Shown: piece after piece, positions 1 to 6,672 of the stretch
How positions within the stretch are numbered: position 1 is the stretch's first letter
How the letters are laid out: every line of letters begins with the position of its first letter
Origin: Syntrophales bacterium
GTDB lineage: Bacteria > Desulfobacterota > Syntrophia > Syntrophales > UBA2210
Direction: 5' to 3'
Assembly: GCA_030655735.1 (NCBI GenBank)
Contig: JAUSPK010000200.1
Coordinates: 1-13,394 of the forward strand
Length of the DNA: 13,394 bases
Made by a program: the position numbers and the translations under genes
Notes under the pieces: generated by a model
What the model saw: only the letters and a program-made list of their open reading frames with translations
Told to the model about the DNA's origin: nothing
Database searches by the model: none

Positions 1-970
1 TCCCATGGGGATGGAGCTGACCGACCGGATCGTCGACGAGTATGAAAAGTACAAGTTCTGCTTCCGTGACTGGGATTCGGAGCCGGCCCAGTACGCGCAG
101 ATGAAGTATTTTTTTGAAACCGCATACCCCAAGATGATGCCGGGCATGAAGAAGATAGCCATCCTCTGGGAGGACCTCGAGTGGACCAAGTCGTACCGTG
201 AGGGGATCGCCTCTCTGGATCTGCCCCCCTGGGAGGAGATGATGAAGAAGGCCGGCTATGAGGTCGTCTACAGCAAGAAGGTCAAGCCGCGGGGGACAAT
301 GTATCTCCCCCTCTTCCAGCAGATTGCCGTGAAGAAGGCCGACTTCATCCTGTATGTCAGTTCCTGGTTCACCGATACGGAAACCTTCACCAAGCAGTGG
401 GCCGATTCTGCCGCCCGCAATATCCCCGTATCCGTCTACGGCGGTGTCTCGCAGACACAAGATTTCTGGAAGCTGACCGGTGGAAAGGCCCTGGGCTTGT
501 TCGGCAGTTTTGGTGAGTCCATGCTTCCGCTGACGGACAAGAACATCCCCTTCGTCACAATGGCCAAGGCGCACAACATTCCGGCCCAGCAGCACGTCCA
601 CCATGCCTATGCGGACATCTACTTCATCAAGAAGGTGATCGAGACCGCGGGGGGCGTCGATGATGTCGAGAAGTTGATCAAGACGATGGAGACGACGGAG
701 ACCACCTTTTCGCTGGGCAAGATGGCCTACGAGCAGAGAAGGATAAAACCCTACTTCCACTCCAAGGTCAGGGTCGATCCTACCGATCCCCTGAACACAA
801 CCTATCCCGGGGTACATATACAACCGATCGTGCAGTGGCAGAACGGCGGGAAGATTGTCTATGTGGGAGGCTCCTGCAAGGAGAATGAGGAGCTTGGCGC
901 GAAAATCGGAATGGGTAAACCGGAAAACTATGTCTATCCGGCCGAGCTGAGAAAGAGGGAGAAGAAGTAA
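1..970 (+). CDS. ABC transporter substrate-binding protein, LivK/amide-binding type (5' partial)
   Basis: This is the C-terminal part of a periplasmic binding protein of the type I fold (Peripla_BP_6, LivK-like). Such proteins capture an amino acid, amide or small organic acid and deliver it to an ABC importer of the branched-chain amino acid class. The frame is open through the left edge, and the first Met (base 5) is internal-looking, so the real start, signal peptide and first lobe lie outside the window; about 322 residues are visible. Typical features are an alternating beta/alpha pattern (KKIAILWED around residues 49-57), an ADFILYVSS strand, an HHAYADIYFIKKVIE helix and a C-terminal segment naming a 'GKIVYVGG' strand. 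Stop is TAA 968-970, followed by a strong terminator, so it is the last gene of its unit. The ligand cannot be deduced. Confidence 0.82.
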   Translation, partial: PMGMELTDRIVDEYEKYKFCFRDWDSEPAQYAQMKYFFETAYPKMMPGMKKIAILWEDLEWTKSYREGIASLDLPPWEEMMKKAGYEVVYSKKVKPRGTMYLPLFQQIAVKKADFILYVSSWFTDTETFTKQWADSAARNIPVSVYGGVSQTQDFWKLTGGKALGLFGSFGESMLPLTDKNIPFVTMAKAHNIPAQQHVHHAYADIYFIKKVIETAGGVDDVEKLIKTMETTETTFSLGKMAYEQRRIKPYFHSKVRVDPTDPLNTTYPGVHIQPIVQWQNGGKIVYVGGSCKENEELGAKIGMGKPENYVYPAELRKREKK

Positions 971-1001
971 CAGATCCCTCTATACATAACCATCATAAGA
1001 A

Positions 1002-1036
1002 CGGGCCCCGTCGCGCTGCGGCGGGGCCCGCTTTTT
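1002..1036 (+). terminator. Rho-independent terminator after the binding-protein gene
   Basis: A 13-bp GC-rich stem (1002-1014 with 1018-1030, one G-T wobble, 3-nt loop GCT) is followed by CTTTTT at 1031-1036. It starts 31 nt after the TAA of the substrate-binding protein gene and is a textbook intrinsic terminator for that transcript. It also separates this unit from the convergent BASS gene. Confidence 0.92.
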
Positions 1037-1045
1037 AATGAAACC

Positions 1046-1077
1046 CAATTCTTATAAGCTTTGCGCAATAAGAATTG
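1046..1077. repeat. Perfect 10-bp inverted repeat in the convergent spacer
   Basis: CAATTCTTAT (1046-1055) and ATAAGAATTG (1068-1077) are exact reverse complements with a 12-nt spacer. The spacer and arms also contain the small palindromes CTTATAAG and TTGCGCAA. There is no T-run after it, so it is not a typical terminator. It could be a protein-binding site, a repeat end or a weak hairpin between the convergent genes. Confidence 0.6.
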
Positions 1078-1264
1078 CAGGTTGAATTAATACCAGTGAG
1101 CGAAGCGAATCGGTACACCGGTGGATGACCCAATTTTTATGCGGCAAGCAACGTCAGAATGACAGGGGTGTGCCGTTTTGGCATCAAGGCCTCCCCTCTC
1201 GGGATCAACCATCATAAGCCTCTCTTGGAATGTCGTTGCGATTTTCTCACACCCCACCCTCGCA

Positions 1265-2212
1265 TCAGAATCCTGTCTTGCATTCCACCTCTTGAATTCG
1301 TTGGTCCGCCGGCAGTACCCGGTGGTTAAATATAAAGGCGGTCGTCAGACCGGCGATGATATGCCAGATCCCCCACCATGCAACAAGGATGGCCATCCCC
1401 CCCAGGCCTTCAAAAAAATTAAAGACCAGGACAAGTCCGAGAGCGGAATTCTGAATCCCGACTTCGATACAGACGGCCCGCGAATCCGCTTCATCGAGTC
1501 GGAAGAGCCGTCCCGACCAGTACCCAATGTTGAGGGCCAAGGCGTTATGGATGAAGACGAAGAGGGCAACCAGTCCGATGACCTTGAGGAAGATATTCCA
1601 GTTTGCCGCAAGGGCTCCGCAGACAATGGCAATAAAAAAAACGAGGGAGAAGATTTTGAACGGGCGCCTGACCCTGTCTGCCAGTGTAGGAAAAATACGT
1701 GACAGGGTGAGGCCAACGGCCAGAGGAATTCCCAGGATCATGAAGATAGTGGCGAAAACATCCATGGGATTGAGGCTTACCCTTCGCAAGATCTCGGCAG
1801 TGGCAGGGTTGAGACTGCCCCATACGGCGAGGTTGAGGGGTGTCATCACAATGGCCGCAGCCGTAGAAACAGCGGTCATGCTGATAGACAAGGCACAACT
1901 CCCTTTGGCCAGGTAGGTAATAATGTTTGAGAGATTTCCCCCCGGACACGCAGCCACTAAAATCATTCCCAAGGCGATGGAGGGCTGGGGTCGGATGAGG
2001 AGAACGAACAGGAACGTAAAGGCCGGGAGCAGGATAAATTGGGCACCCAGCCCGATGGCCGGTGCCTTCGGTGATAGGATGATTCGCTTGAAGTCCTCCA
2101 GCTTGAGGTCCAGGGCAACCCCTAACATCATGAGCCCGATTGCCACATTAAGCACAAAGAGACCCTGAGGATTAAAGTTAAGCCTGATCTGGTCTACAGT
2201 CGCTGCATCCAT
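1265..2212 (-). CDS. Bile acid:sodium symporter (BASS) family transporter
   Basis: A 315-residue, strongly hydrophobic inner-membrane protein, near the usual BASS length, with nine or ten predicted membrane segments. BASS proteins carry organic anions such as bile acids, keto acids or pantoate with sodium. Two hallmark segments are visible: ACPGGNLSNIITYLAKG around residues 88-104, in the first half, and EVGIQNSALG around residues 250-259, in the second. These match the crossover regions that bind sodium in the family. The ATG at 2212 is preceded by AAAAGGAGG with a 7-nt gap to the start codon, so this start is well supported. The gene is divergent from the catabolic operon and shares its 223-bp control region, suggesting but not proving a related substrate. 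Confidence 0.9.
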   Translation of the reverse strand: MDAATVDQIRLNFNPQGLFVLNVAIGLMMLGVALDLKLEDFKRIILSPKAPAIGLGAQFILLPAFTFLFVLLIRPQPSIALGMILVAACPGGNLSNIITYLAKGSCALSISMTAVSTAAAIVMTPLNLAVWGSLNPATAEILRRVSLNPMDVFATIFMILGIPLAVGLTLSRIFPTLADRVRRPFKIFSLVFFIAIVCGALAANWNIFLKVIGLVALFVFIHNALALNIGYWSGRLFRLDEADSRAVCIEVGIQNSALGLVLVFNFFEGLGGMAILVAWWGIWHIIAGLTTAFIFNHRVLPADQRIQEVECKTGF

Positions 2213-2275
2213 CTGTTCCCCTCCTTTTGAGGCCCCGGATTATCCCCCTTTGATAAGACATTGTTTTTTAATAAA

Positions 2276-2302
2276 AGTATAAGAAGGATAGACCTGTGTC
2301 AA
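2276..2302 (-). promoter_or_regulatory. Candidate sigma-70 promoter for the BASS gene
   Basis: On the minus strand TTGACA (2302-2297) is followed after 15 nt by TATACT (2281-2276), about 63 nt upstream of the BASS start codon. Both hexamers are near consensus, but the 15-nt spacer is short, so the call is moderate. Confidence 0.4.
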
Positions 2303-2348
2303 TGGAATAATGACCACGTCGCTACGCAGGGACAGTGACTAAAAAGCG

Positions 2349-2377
2349 TTGACAGAAGCGCCTGTAAGGAATATACA
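2349..2377 (+). promoter_or_regulatory. Sigma-70 promoter of the SDR-to-TetR operon
   Basis: TTGACA (2349-2354), a 17-nt spacer and TATACA (2372-2377) form a near-perfect vegetative promoter facing right. Transcription would begin near 2384, inside the palindrome at 2378-2392, giving a leader of about 50 nt before the GTG at 2436. Such a strong promoter fits a unit controlled by repression. Confidence 0.75.
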
Positions 2378-2392
2378 ATGAATGGTATTCAT
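2378..2392. promoter_or_regulatory. Palindromic operator candidate for a TetR-family repressor
   Basis: ATGAAT-GGT-ATTCAT is a perfect 6+3+6 palindrome directly abutting the -10 element at 2372-2377 and covering the expected transcription start. TetR-family repressors commonly bind 13-20 bp palindromes at this position. The only regulator gene in the window is the TetR-family gene at 9547-10179, the last gene of the same operon, so autoregulation is the simplest reading. I found no second full copy of the palindrome in the window. Confidence 0.6.
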
Positions 2393-2435
2393 CGAGTGAG
2401 AGCTATTCACAGCAAAGCATCAGAGGAGGCTGATT

Positions 2436-3269
2436 GTGTATAAAGATCTGGAGAAGAAGACGGCGGTTGTTATTGGATCGGGAAAGAGAACCGGCATCGG
2501 TTACGCTATTGCTGAAAAACTTGCTTCCAACGGGGCGAATATCGTGATCGCCGATCTCGGGAAGGTCTCCTCCGGCGACATGGTCCGGACGGGCACCCGG
2601 GAGGAGATGGAGGATATAGCCGACGACCTCGCCGGTCGTTTCGGCGTGAAGACCCTGGCCACCGATGTCGACATCACCGACAATGAATCGATCGACCGGA
2701 TGGTTGATACAATAGCGGGGCGATTTGATAGGGTTGACGTCCTCTGCAATAATGCCGGAGCATCCTTCGGTGTACCCAACGCGGCTCATACCTATGACGA
2801 GGATGCGTGGATGAGAACCATAGATGTCAACCTCCACGGAACCTTCAGGGTTTCACGGGCGATCATCCCCCTGATAAAGGAGGGGGGAGGAAGCATCATA
2901 AACACGGCATCCAGAGCGGCAAAAAAGCCCCCCCTGTTCAACGGCGCCTACGCGGTGTCCAAGGCCGGGGTAATTATGCTTACCAAGGTGATGGCGATGG
3001 AGCTTGCCGGGGCGCACATCCGCGTCAATGCGATCTGCCCGGGTCAGATCATGACGGATCTGGAACAATGGCGCCTCGGTCTTGAGGCGCAGTTTTATGG
3101 GACCTCCGTTGAGGAGCGTGAGCAGGTAATGGGCAAAACGATCCCCCTGGGACGTATCGGTACGCCTGGAGAGGTTGCAAACCTCGTGGCATGGCTCGCG
3201 TCCGATGAATCATCGTATATTACCGGACAGGCGATCAATGTAACTGGTGGACAATTGATGGAATTATAG
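2436..3269 (+). CDS. SDR-family NAD(P)-dependent oxidoreductase
   Basis: A 277-residue classical short-chain dehydrogenase/reductase, interconverting a hydroxyl and a carbonyl group with a nicotinamide cofactor in the cytoplasm. The glycine-rich cofactor loop is seen as GSGKRTGIG at residues 14-22. An Asp ending the second strand (IVIADLG) favours NAD(H) over NADP(H). NNAG follows strand 4. The catalytic triad is S159, Y172 and K176 (YAVSK). The C-terminal end ITGQAINVTGG is the usual SDR signature. The start is GTG at 2436, with GAGGAGG at 2423-2429 six nt upstream. It is the first gene of the operon, 17 nt before the ThDP enzyme start. The substrate is not identifiable; a hydroxy acid, acyloin or diol intermediate would fit the neighbours. 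Confidence 0.92.
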   Translation: MYKDLEKKTAVVIGSGKRTGIGYAIAEKLASNGANIVIADLGKVSSGDMVRTGTREEMEDIADDLAGRFGVKTLATDVDITDNESIDRMVDTIAGRFDRVDVLCNNAGASFGVPNAAHTYDEDAWMRTIDVNLHGTFRVSRAIIPLIKEGGGSIINTASRAAKKPPLFNGAYAVSKAGVIMLTKVMAMELAGAHIRVNAICPGQIMTDLEQWRLGLEAQFYGTSVEEREQVMGKTIPLGRIGTPGEVANLVAWLASDESSYITGQAINVTGGQLMEL

Positions 3270-3286
3270 GAATGGAGGGTGATGGC

Positions 3287-4984
3287 ATGGGAGCAATAAC
3301 AGGTGGTCAATTGGCGGCTGAGGCCCTTATCGAAAGGGGAGTCGAGTATATCTTCACGATAAGCGGTGGCCATATAACGCCGATTTATCAGTACCTTGAG
3401 GGCTCATCCGTTCAATTGTTCGATACACGCCACGAACAGGCGGCGGTCTTTATGGCGGAGGCGTGGGGACGGATGACGCGCAAGCCCGGCACCGCGATGG
3501 TAACGGCGGGCCCAGGATTTACCAATGCGCTCTCGGGAATTGCCAATGCCCATATGGCGAATTCCCCGCTGGTCCTTATCTCCGGTTGCGTCGGACTTGA
3601 GTCGGCGGAGAAACTTGATCTACAGGGGATGTATCAGCTCCCCGTCATAAGCTCGATGGTGAAGAAGGCCTTCGTCTGCTACAACCCGGAAAGGATTCCG
3701 GAATTCATGGACCTTGCCTATCGAACCGCGGCAAGCGGGCGCCCCGGGCCGGTCTATCTTGAACTGCCGGTCGATGTCTTGAATGGAGTGGCAGATCCCG
3801 GAAAGATCAAAAAGATACACACCAATATCGACTCTCGCCCGGTCGATCCGGACAAGGTGCATGAGATGATGGAGATGATCGGACGGGCGGAAAGGCCGAT
3901 CATCATTGCGGGGAGCGGCACCTGGTATTCCAATGCCGGGGAGGAGCTGGTTCGTTTTGTAGAACATACCGGAATCCCCGCCTTTACATCGTCACTGGGG
4001 AGGGGAACCATCTCCGATACCCACCCTCTCTGCTTTGAATCATCACTTCCGATACGGCCCGGAGCGGCGCTGCTCACAAACATGACGACCGATCTGATTA
4101 TATTCCTCGGCGCAAGGATGGGGCTCTTTTACATATTCGGGGAGATCTTCGACAAAGGGGCAAAGATCGTTCAGGTGGATATCGAGCCGGAGGAGATAGG
4201 GAGAAATCGTTCCGTGGACCTTGCGGTCATGAGTGATATCGGGGCCTTTTTGAGAGAGTGCAACCGGGCGGTTGGTCAGAAAAGCGCGGGGGACGCACTG
4301 CAGAAGAGGTTCAGCGGCTGGGGTGCAACGGTGGAAAAGGCCAGGGAGGATGGAAGGGCCCAGGCGACACCTGACTGGGAGAGCGATACGGTGCCTATAC
4401 ATCCGATGCGCCTTGCAAAAGAGGTGGACGACTTCATGGATCGGGATGACGATATCGTCGTGGCCGACGGGGGCGATACACAAATCTGGATGGGGATGAC
4501 AAGAACGGTAAGAAGGGCCGGGCATTACCTCGACTCCGGGTTGTATGGGTGCCTTGCCGTGGGGATCCCATATGCCAACGCGGCAAAGCTGCTCAATCCT
4601 GACACGAGGGTCTGTCTTATTATCGGAGACGGGTCGGTGGGCTTCAATTTCATGGAGTTTGAGATTGCCATACGGAGGAAACTCCCCATCGTTGTGGTGA
4701 TCAGCAATGACCTCGGATGGGGGATGATAAAACACAGCCAGGAATTGAGGATCGGCCATGCCATAAAGGATGGTACGCATATAGGCAAGGTGGATTATCA
4801 CAAGCTGGTCGAGGCGCTGGGGGGCAAGGGGATGTATGTTGAAAGACCTGAGGATATTCGCCCGGCCCTGGAGGAGGCGTTTGCATCAGGTGTGACCACG
4901 TGTATCAACGTGATGACCGACCCGGAAATTATAAGCCCCGGCAGCGTGGCGCTGGCAAGCCTGGGCGCGTATAAGGCGGATTGA
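3287..4984 (+). CDS. ThDP-dependent lyase, benzaldehyde lyase / acetolactate synthase-like
   Basis: A 565-residue thiamine diphosphate enzyme with the three-domain acetolactate synthase layout (PYR, central, PP). From memory of Pseudomonas benzaldehyde lyase (563 aa), the N terminus (MGAITGGQ) and key positions align without gaps. H29, catalytic E50 within DTRHE, and Q113 are all conserved, and the ThDP motif GDGS has its Asp at 448. The second metal ligand, usually Asn475, is Asp here (SNDLGWG), as in the mammalian ILVBL/HACL2 type. Family chemistry is making or breaking C-C bonds next to a carbonyl: acyloin cleavage, 2-hydroxyacyl-CoA cleavage or 2-keto acid decarboxylation, usually giving an aldehyde. 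I chose ATG 3287 because GGAGGG at 3274-3279 lies 7 nt upstream; an in-frame ATG at 3272 would add five residues and has no such site. AOR downstream fits an aldehyde product. A true acetolactate synthase is less likely, as no small subunit is adjacent. Confidence 0.88.
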   Translation: MGAITGGQLAAEALIERGVEYIFTISGGHITPIYQYLEGSSVQLFDTRHEQAAVFMAEAWGRMTRKPGTAMVTAGPGFTNALSGIANAHMANSPLVLISGCVGLESAEKLDLQGMYQLPVISSMVKKAFVCYNPERIPEFMDLAYRTAASGRPGPVYLELPVDVLNGVADPGKIKKIHTNIDSRPVDPDKVHEMMEMIGRAERPIIIAGSGTWYSNAGEELVRFVEHTGIPAFTSSLGRGTISDTHPLCFESSLPIRPGAALLTNMTTDLIIFLGARMGLFYIFGEIFDKGAKIVQVDIEPEEIGRNRSVDLAVMSDIGAFLRECNRAVGQKSAGDALQKRFSGWGATVEKAREDGRAQATPDWESDTVPIHPMRLAKEVDDFMDRDDDIVVADGGDTQIWMGMTRTVRRAGHYLDSGLYGCLAVGIPYANAAKLLNPDTRVCLIIGDGSVGFNFMEFEIAIRRKLPIVVVISNDLGWGMIKHSQELRIGHAIKDGTHIGKVDYHKLVEALGGKGMYVERPEDIRPALEEAFASGVTTCINVMTDPEIISPGSVALASLGAYKAD

Positions 4985-5038
4985 TAGGACAATGTTGAAT
5001 TATGAATGTTGATGGTTTGGTAAAAAGCTCATAAAACT

Positions 5039-5073
5039 CCCTCTCCCTCGATGGGAGAGGGTTGGGGTGAGGG
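5039..5073. repeat. REP-like palindromic repeat between the ThDP enzyme and transporter genes
   Basis: CCCTCTCCC (5039-5047) and GGGAGAGGG (5053-5061) form a perfect 9-bp stem with the loop TCGAT, followed by TTGGGGTGAGGG (5062-5073). This composition is typical of dispersed REP-like elements in many proteobacterial chromosomes. The 157-nt gap also has an AATGTTGA direct repeat (from about 4991 and 5004). The hairpin has no T-run, so it probably affects mRNA stability or partial readthrough rather than ending the operon. A partial relative appears at 11986-12003. Confidence 0.7.
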
Positions 5074-5141
5074 TGAATACGGGGAGGGGAGATTCGACTT
5101 TTTACGAATGCATCACGTTTGAGAAAGGAACTGCTTGAAAT

Positions 5142-6662
5142 ATGCAGATCAGAGAAAGGGCTGAGACCAACACCGAGGGGGGAGATATACTGCAAAAGGA
5201 CCCCCGTTCATTTACGTACAAGATGGGATTCTTTTTATTCGCCTTTGTCCTGATGGCTGTGATCATGCTCCTGCCATCCCCCGATCCCCTTGAAAAGGGG
5301 GGTGAGCTGGTACCGCTTTCCTGGAACGCGAAGGCCATCCTGGCCCTGCTTGTCGCGGCGGTTGTCCTGTGGATTACGGAAGTGATACCCTTCAGCATCA
5401 CCGCGCTTCTCATCATGCTCCTTATCCCCGTCTTCGGGATAGAGTCATTCAAACATATCATCGTACTGGGATTCGGTAACCCGATCATAGCCTTTTTTAT
5501 CGGCGTGCTGGTTCTCTCCTCCGCATTTACCCGTTCCGGCATGGGAACCAGACTGAGTTATCTGATCCTCTCTGTCATGGGGACCAGAACCACGATGGTC
5601 ATACTCGGGTTTCTTATTGTCGGAGCCCTTCTCTCCATGTGGATTACCGATATGGCGGTGGCGGCGATTCTCATGCCGTTGGGAGTTGCCATTCTCAGGC
5701 AATCGGGGGTTACGCCCCTGGAGAGCAACTTTGGAAAGGGGCTTATGATTTCCTGCGCCTGGGGCCCTCTGTTCGGGGGTATCGCGACACCGGCGGGGTG
5801 CGGCCCCAATCCCCTCACGATAGGGTTTTTAAAGGAACTCGCCCATGTCGATGTCGATTTTATCACCTGGATGAGCATGGGGCTTCCCGCCTCTCTTCTG
5901 ATGATACCGGCCGGGTGGCTGGTGATAACGACCATCTTTCCCCCTGAGATCGAGCGGGTTCCCATAGAGAGAGAGGCGATACGGGAAAAACTTGTCGATA
6001 TCGGTCCCCTTACGCGAAAAGAGGGATGGACCCTTGCCATATTTCTGATGACGATCTGTGCGTGGATTACCGCCCCCTTTATAAGGGATATGACAGGGGG
6101 ACGAGTCGATATGCCGATGCAGGCCGTCGCCCTGTGCGGGGCCGTGCTCTTGTTTCTTCCCGGAATCGAGGTGATGCCCTGGAAGGCGGCCCAACAAGAC
6201 GTGGACTGGGGAGGAATCGTCCTGATCTGCGCGGGGATATCGATCGGCATGGTCGTGTACAACACCGGTGCCGCGCGATGGCTGTCGTGGATATTCCTGG
6301 GGCCGATTATTCAGCTCCCGGGATTTCTGAGGGTGTTTGTTATCGTTCTCGGGGTAAGCCTCCTCCATCTGGCGTTTTCCAGCAACACGGTAACGGGGAC
6401 CATTATTATCCCTCTCCTGATTGCGCTGGCGGCTGACCTGAATATCAACCCCTGGCTTATATGCGCACCGGCGGCATTCACCTCATCGCTGGCCTTTATC
6501 CTGGTTACCGAGACACCGACGAATGTCATACCGTACTCGGCGGGGTATTTTGCCATCAGGGATATGGCGAAGGCCGGCGTGGTGATGACCTTTGTGGCGG
6601 CACTGTGCGTAGGTATTTCAATCCTCGTCTTCGGAACCCTCGGGGGCCATTATGTCATGTAA
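5142..6662 (+). CDS. DASS (SLC13/CitT) family anion transporter
   Basis: A 506-residue, very hydrophobic inner-membrane carrier of the divalent anion:sodium symporter family, which imports or exchanges di- and tricarboxylates and related anions. Visible landmarks are WITEVIPFSITALLIML from W77, the ATPAGCGPN loop at 215-223, the second SNT motif at 414-416 (FSSNTVTG), and the C-terminal ETPTNVIPYSAGYFAIRDMAKAG. The first SNT motif, normally after SMW, is replaced by TDM at 169-171, which may change cation coupling. The start is uncertain: ATG 5142 has only a distant AAAGGA upstream. A CTG at 5190 preceded by GGGGGGAG, or ATG 5223 just before the first membrane helix, are alternatives. The stop is 10 nt before the ADH start, so the two are cotranscribed. 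It probably brings in the substrate of the surrounding enzymes. Confidence 0.87.
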   Translation: MQIRERAETNTEGGDILQKDPRSFTYKMGFFLFAFVLMAVIMLLPSPDPLEKGGELVPLSWNAKAILALLVAAVVLWITEVIPFSITALLIMLLIPVFGIESFKHIIVLGFGNPIIAFFIGVLVLSSAFTRSGMGTRLSYLILSVMGTRTTMVILGFLIVGALLSMWITDMAVAAILMPLGVAILRQSGVTPLESNFGKGLMISCAWGPLFGGIATPAGCGPNPLTIGFLKELAHVDVDFITWMSMGLPASLLMIPAGWLVITTIFPPEIERVPIEREAIREKLVDIGPLTRKEGWTLAIFLMTICAWITAPFIRDMTGGRVDMPMQAVALCGAVLLFLPGIEVMPWKAAQQDVDWGGIVLICAGISIGMVVYNTGAARWLSWIFLGPIIQLPGFLRVFVIVLGVSLLHLAFSSNTVTGTIIIPLLIALAADLNINPWLICAPAAFTSSLAFILVTETPTNVIPYSAGYFAIRDMAKAGVVMTFVAALCVGISILVFGTLGGHYVM

Positions 6663-6672
6663 GGGGGGTACC

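Larger units (their letters stand above)
988..1218. repeat. 12-bp direct repeat flanking a 207-bp spacer segment
   Basis: AACCATCATAAG occurs exactly at 988-999 and again at 1207-1218, and the flanking bases differ on both sides. The enclosed segment holds the terminator, the inverted repeat at 1046-1077 and repeat remnants. The arrangement resembles a target-site duplication or a recombination scar, but no mobile-element gene is present and chance is not excluded. Confidence 0.4.

Noticed and set aside
1178..1702. Plus-strand open frame of 174 codons opposite the BASS gene
   Set aside because: It runs antisense to a well-supported transporter with motifs and a strong ribosome-binding site; its product is low-complexity and unlike any family.
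4043..4801. Minus-strand 252-codon open frame inside the ThDP enzyme gene
   Set aside because: Antisense shadow of a motif-complete enzyme; the translation is rich in His/Pro/Arg without domain features.
3287..4984. Sulfoacetaldehyde acetyltransferase (Xsc) or sulfopyruvate decarboxylase for sulfonate degradation
   Set aside because: The length and the BAL/ILVBL-like motifs do not match Xsc as I know it, and no phosphate acetyltransferase or sulfite-related gene is in the window.
5286..5300. CCCCTT-GAA-AAGGGG hairpin inside the DASS gene
   Set aside because: It resembles a dispersed repeat core, but the coding frame (PLEKGGELVPLSW) continues smoothly. It is too short to call an insertion.
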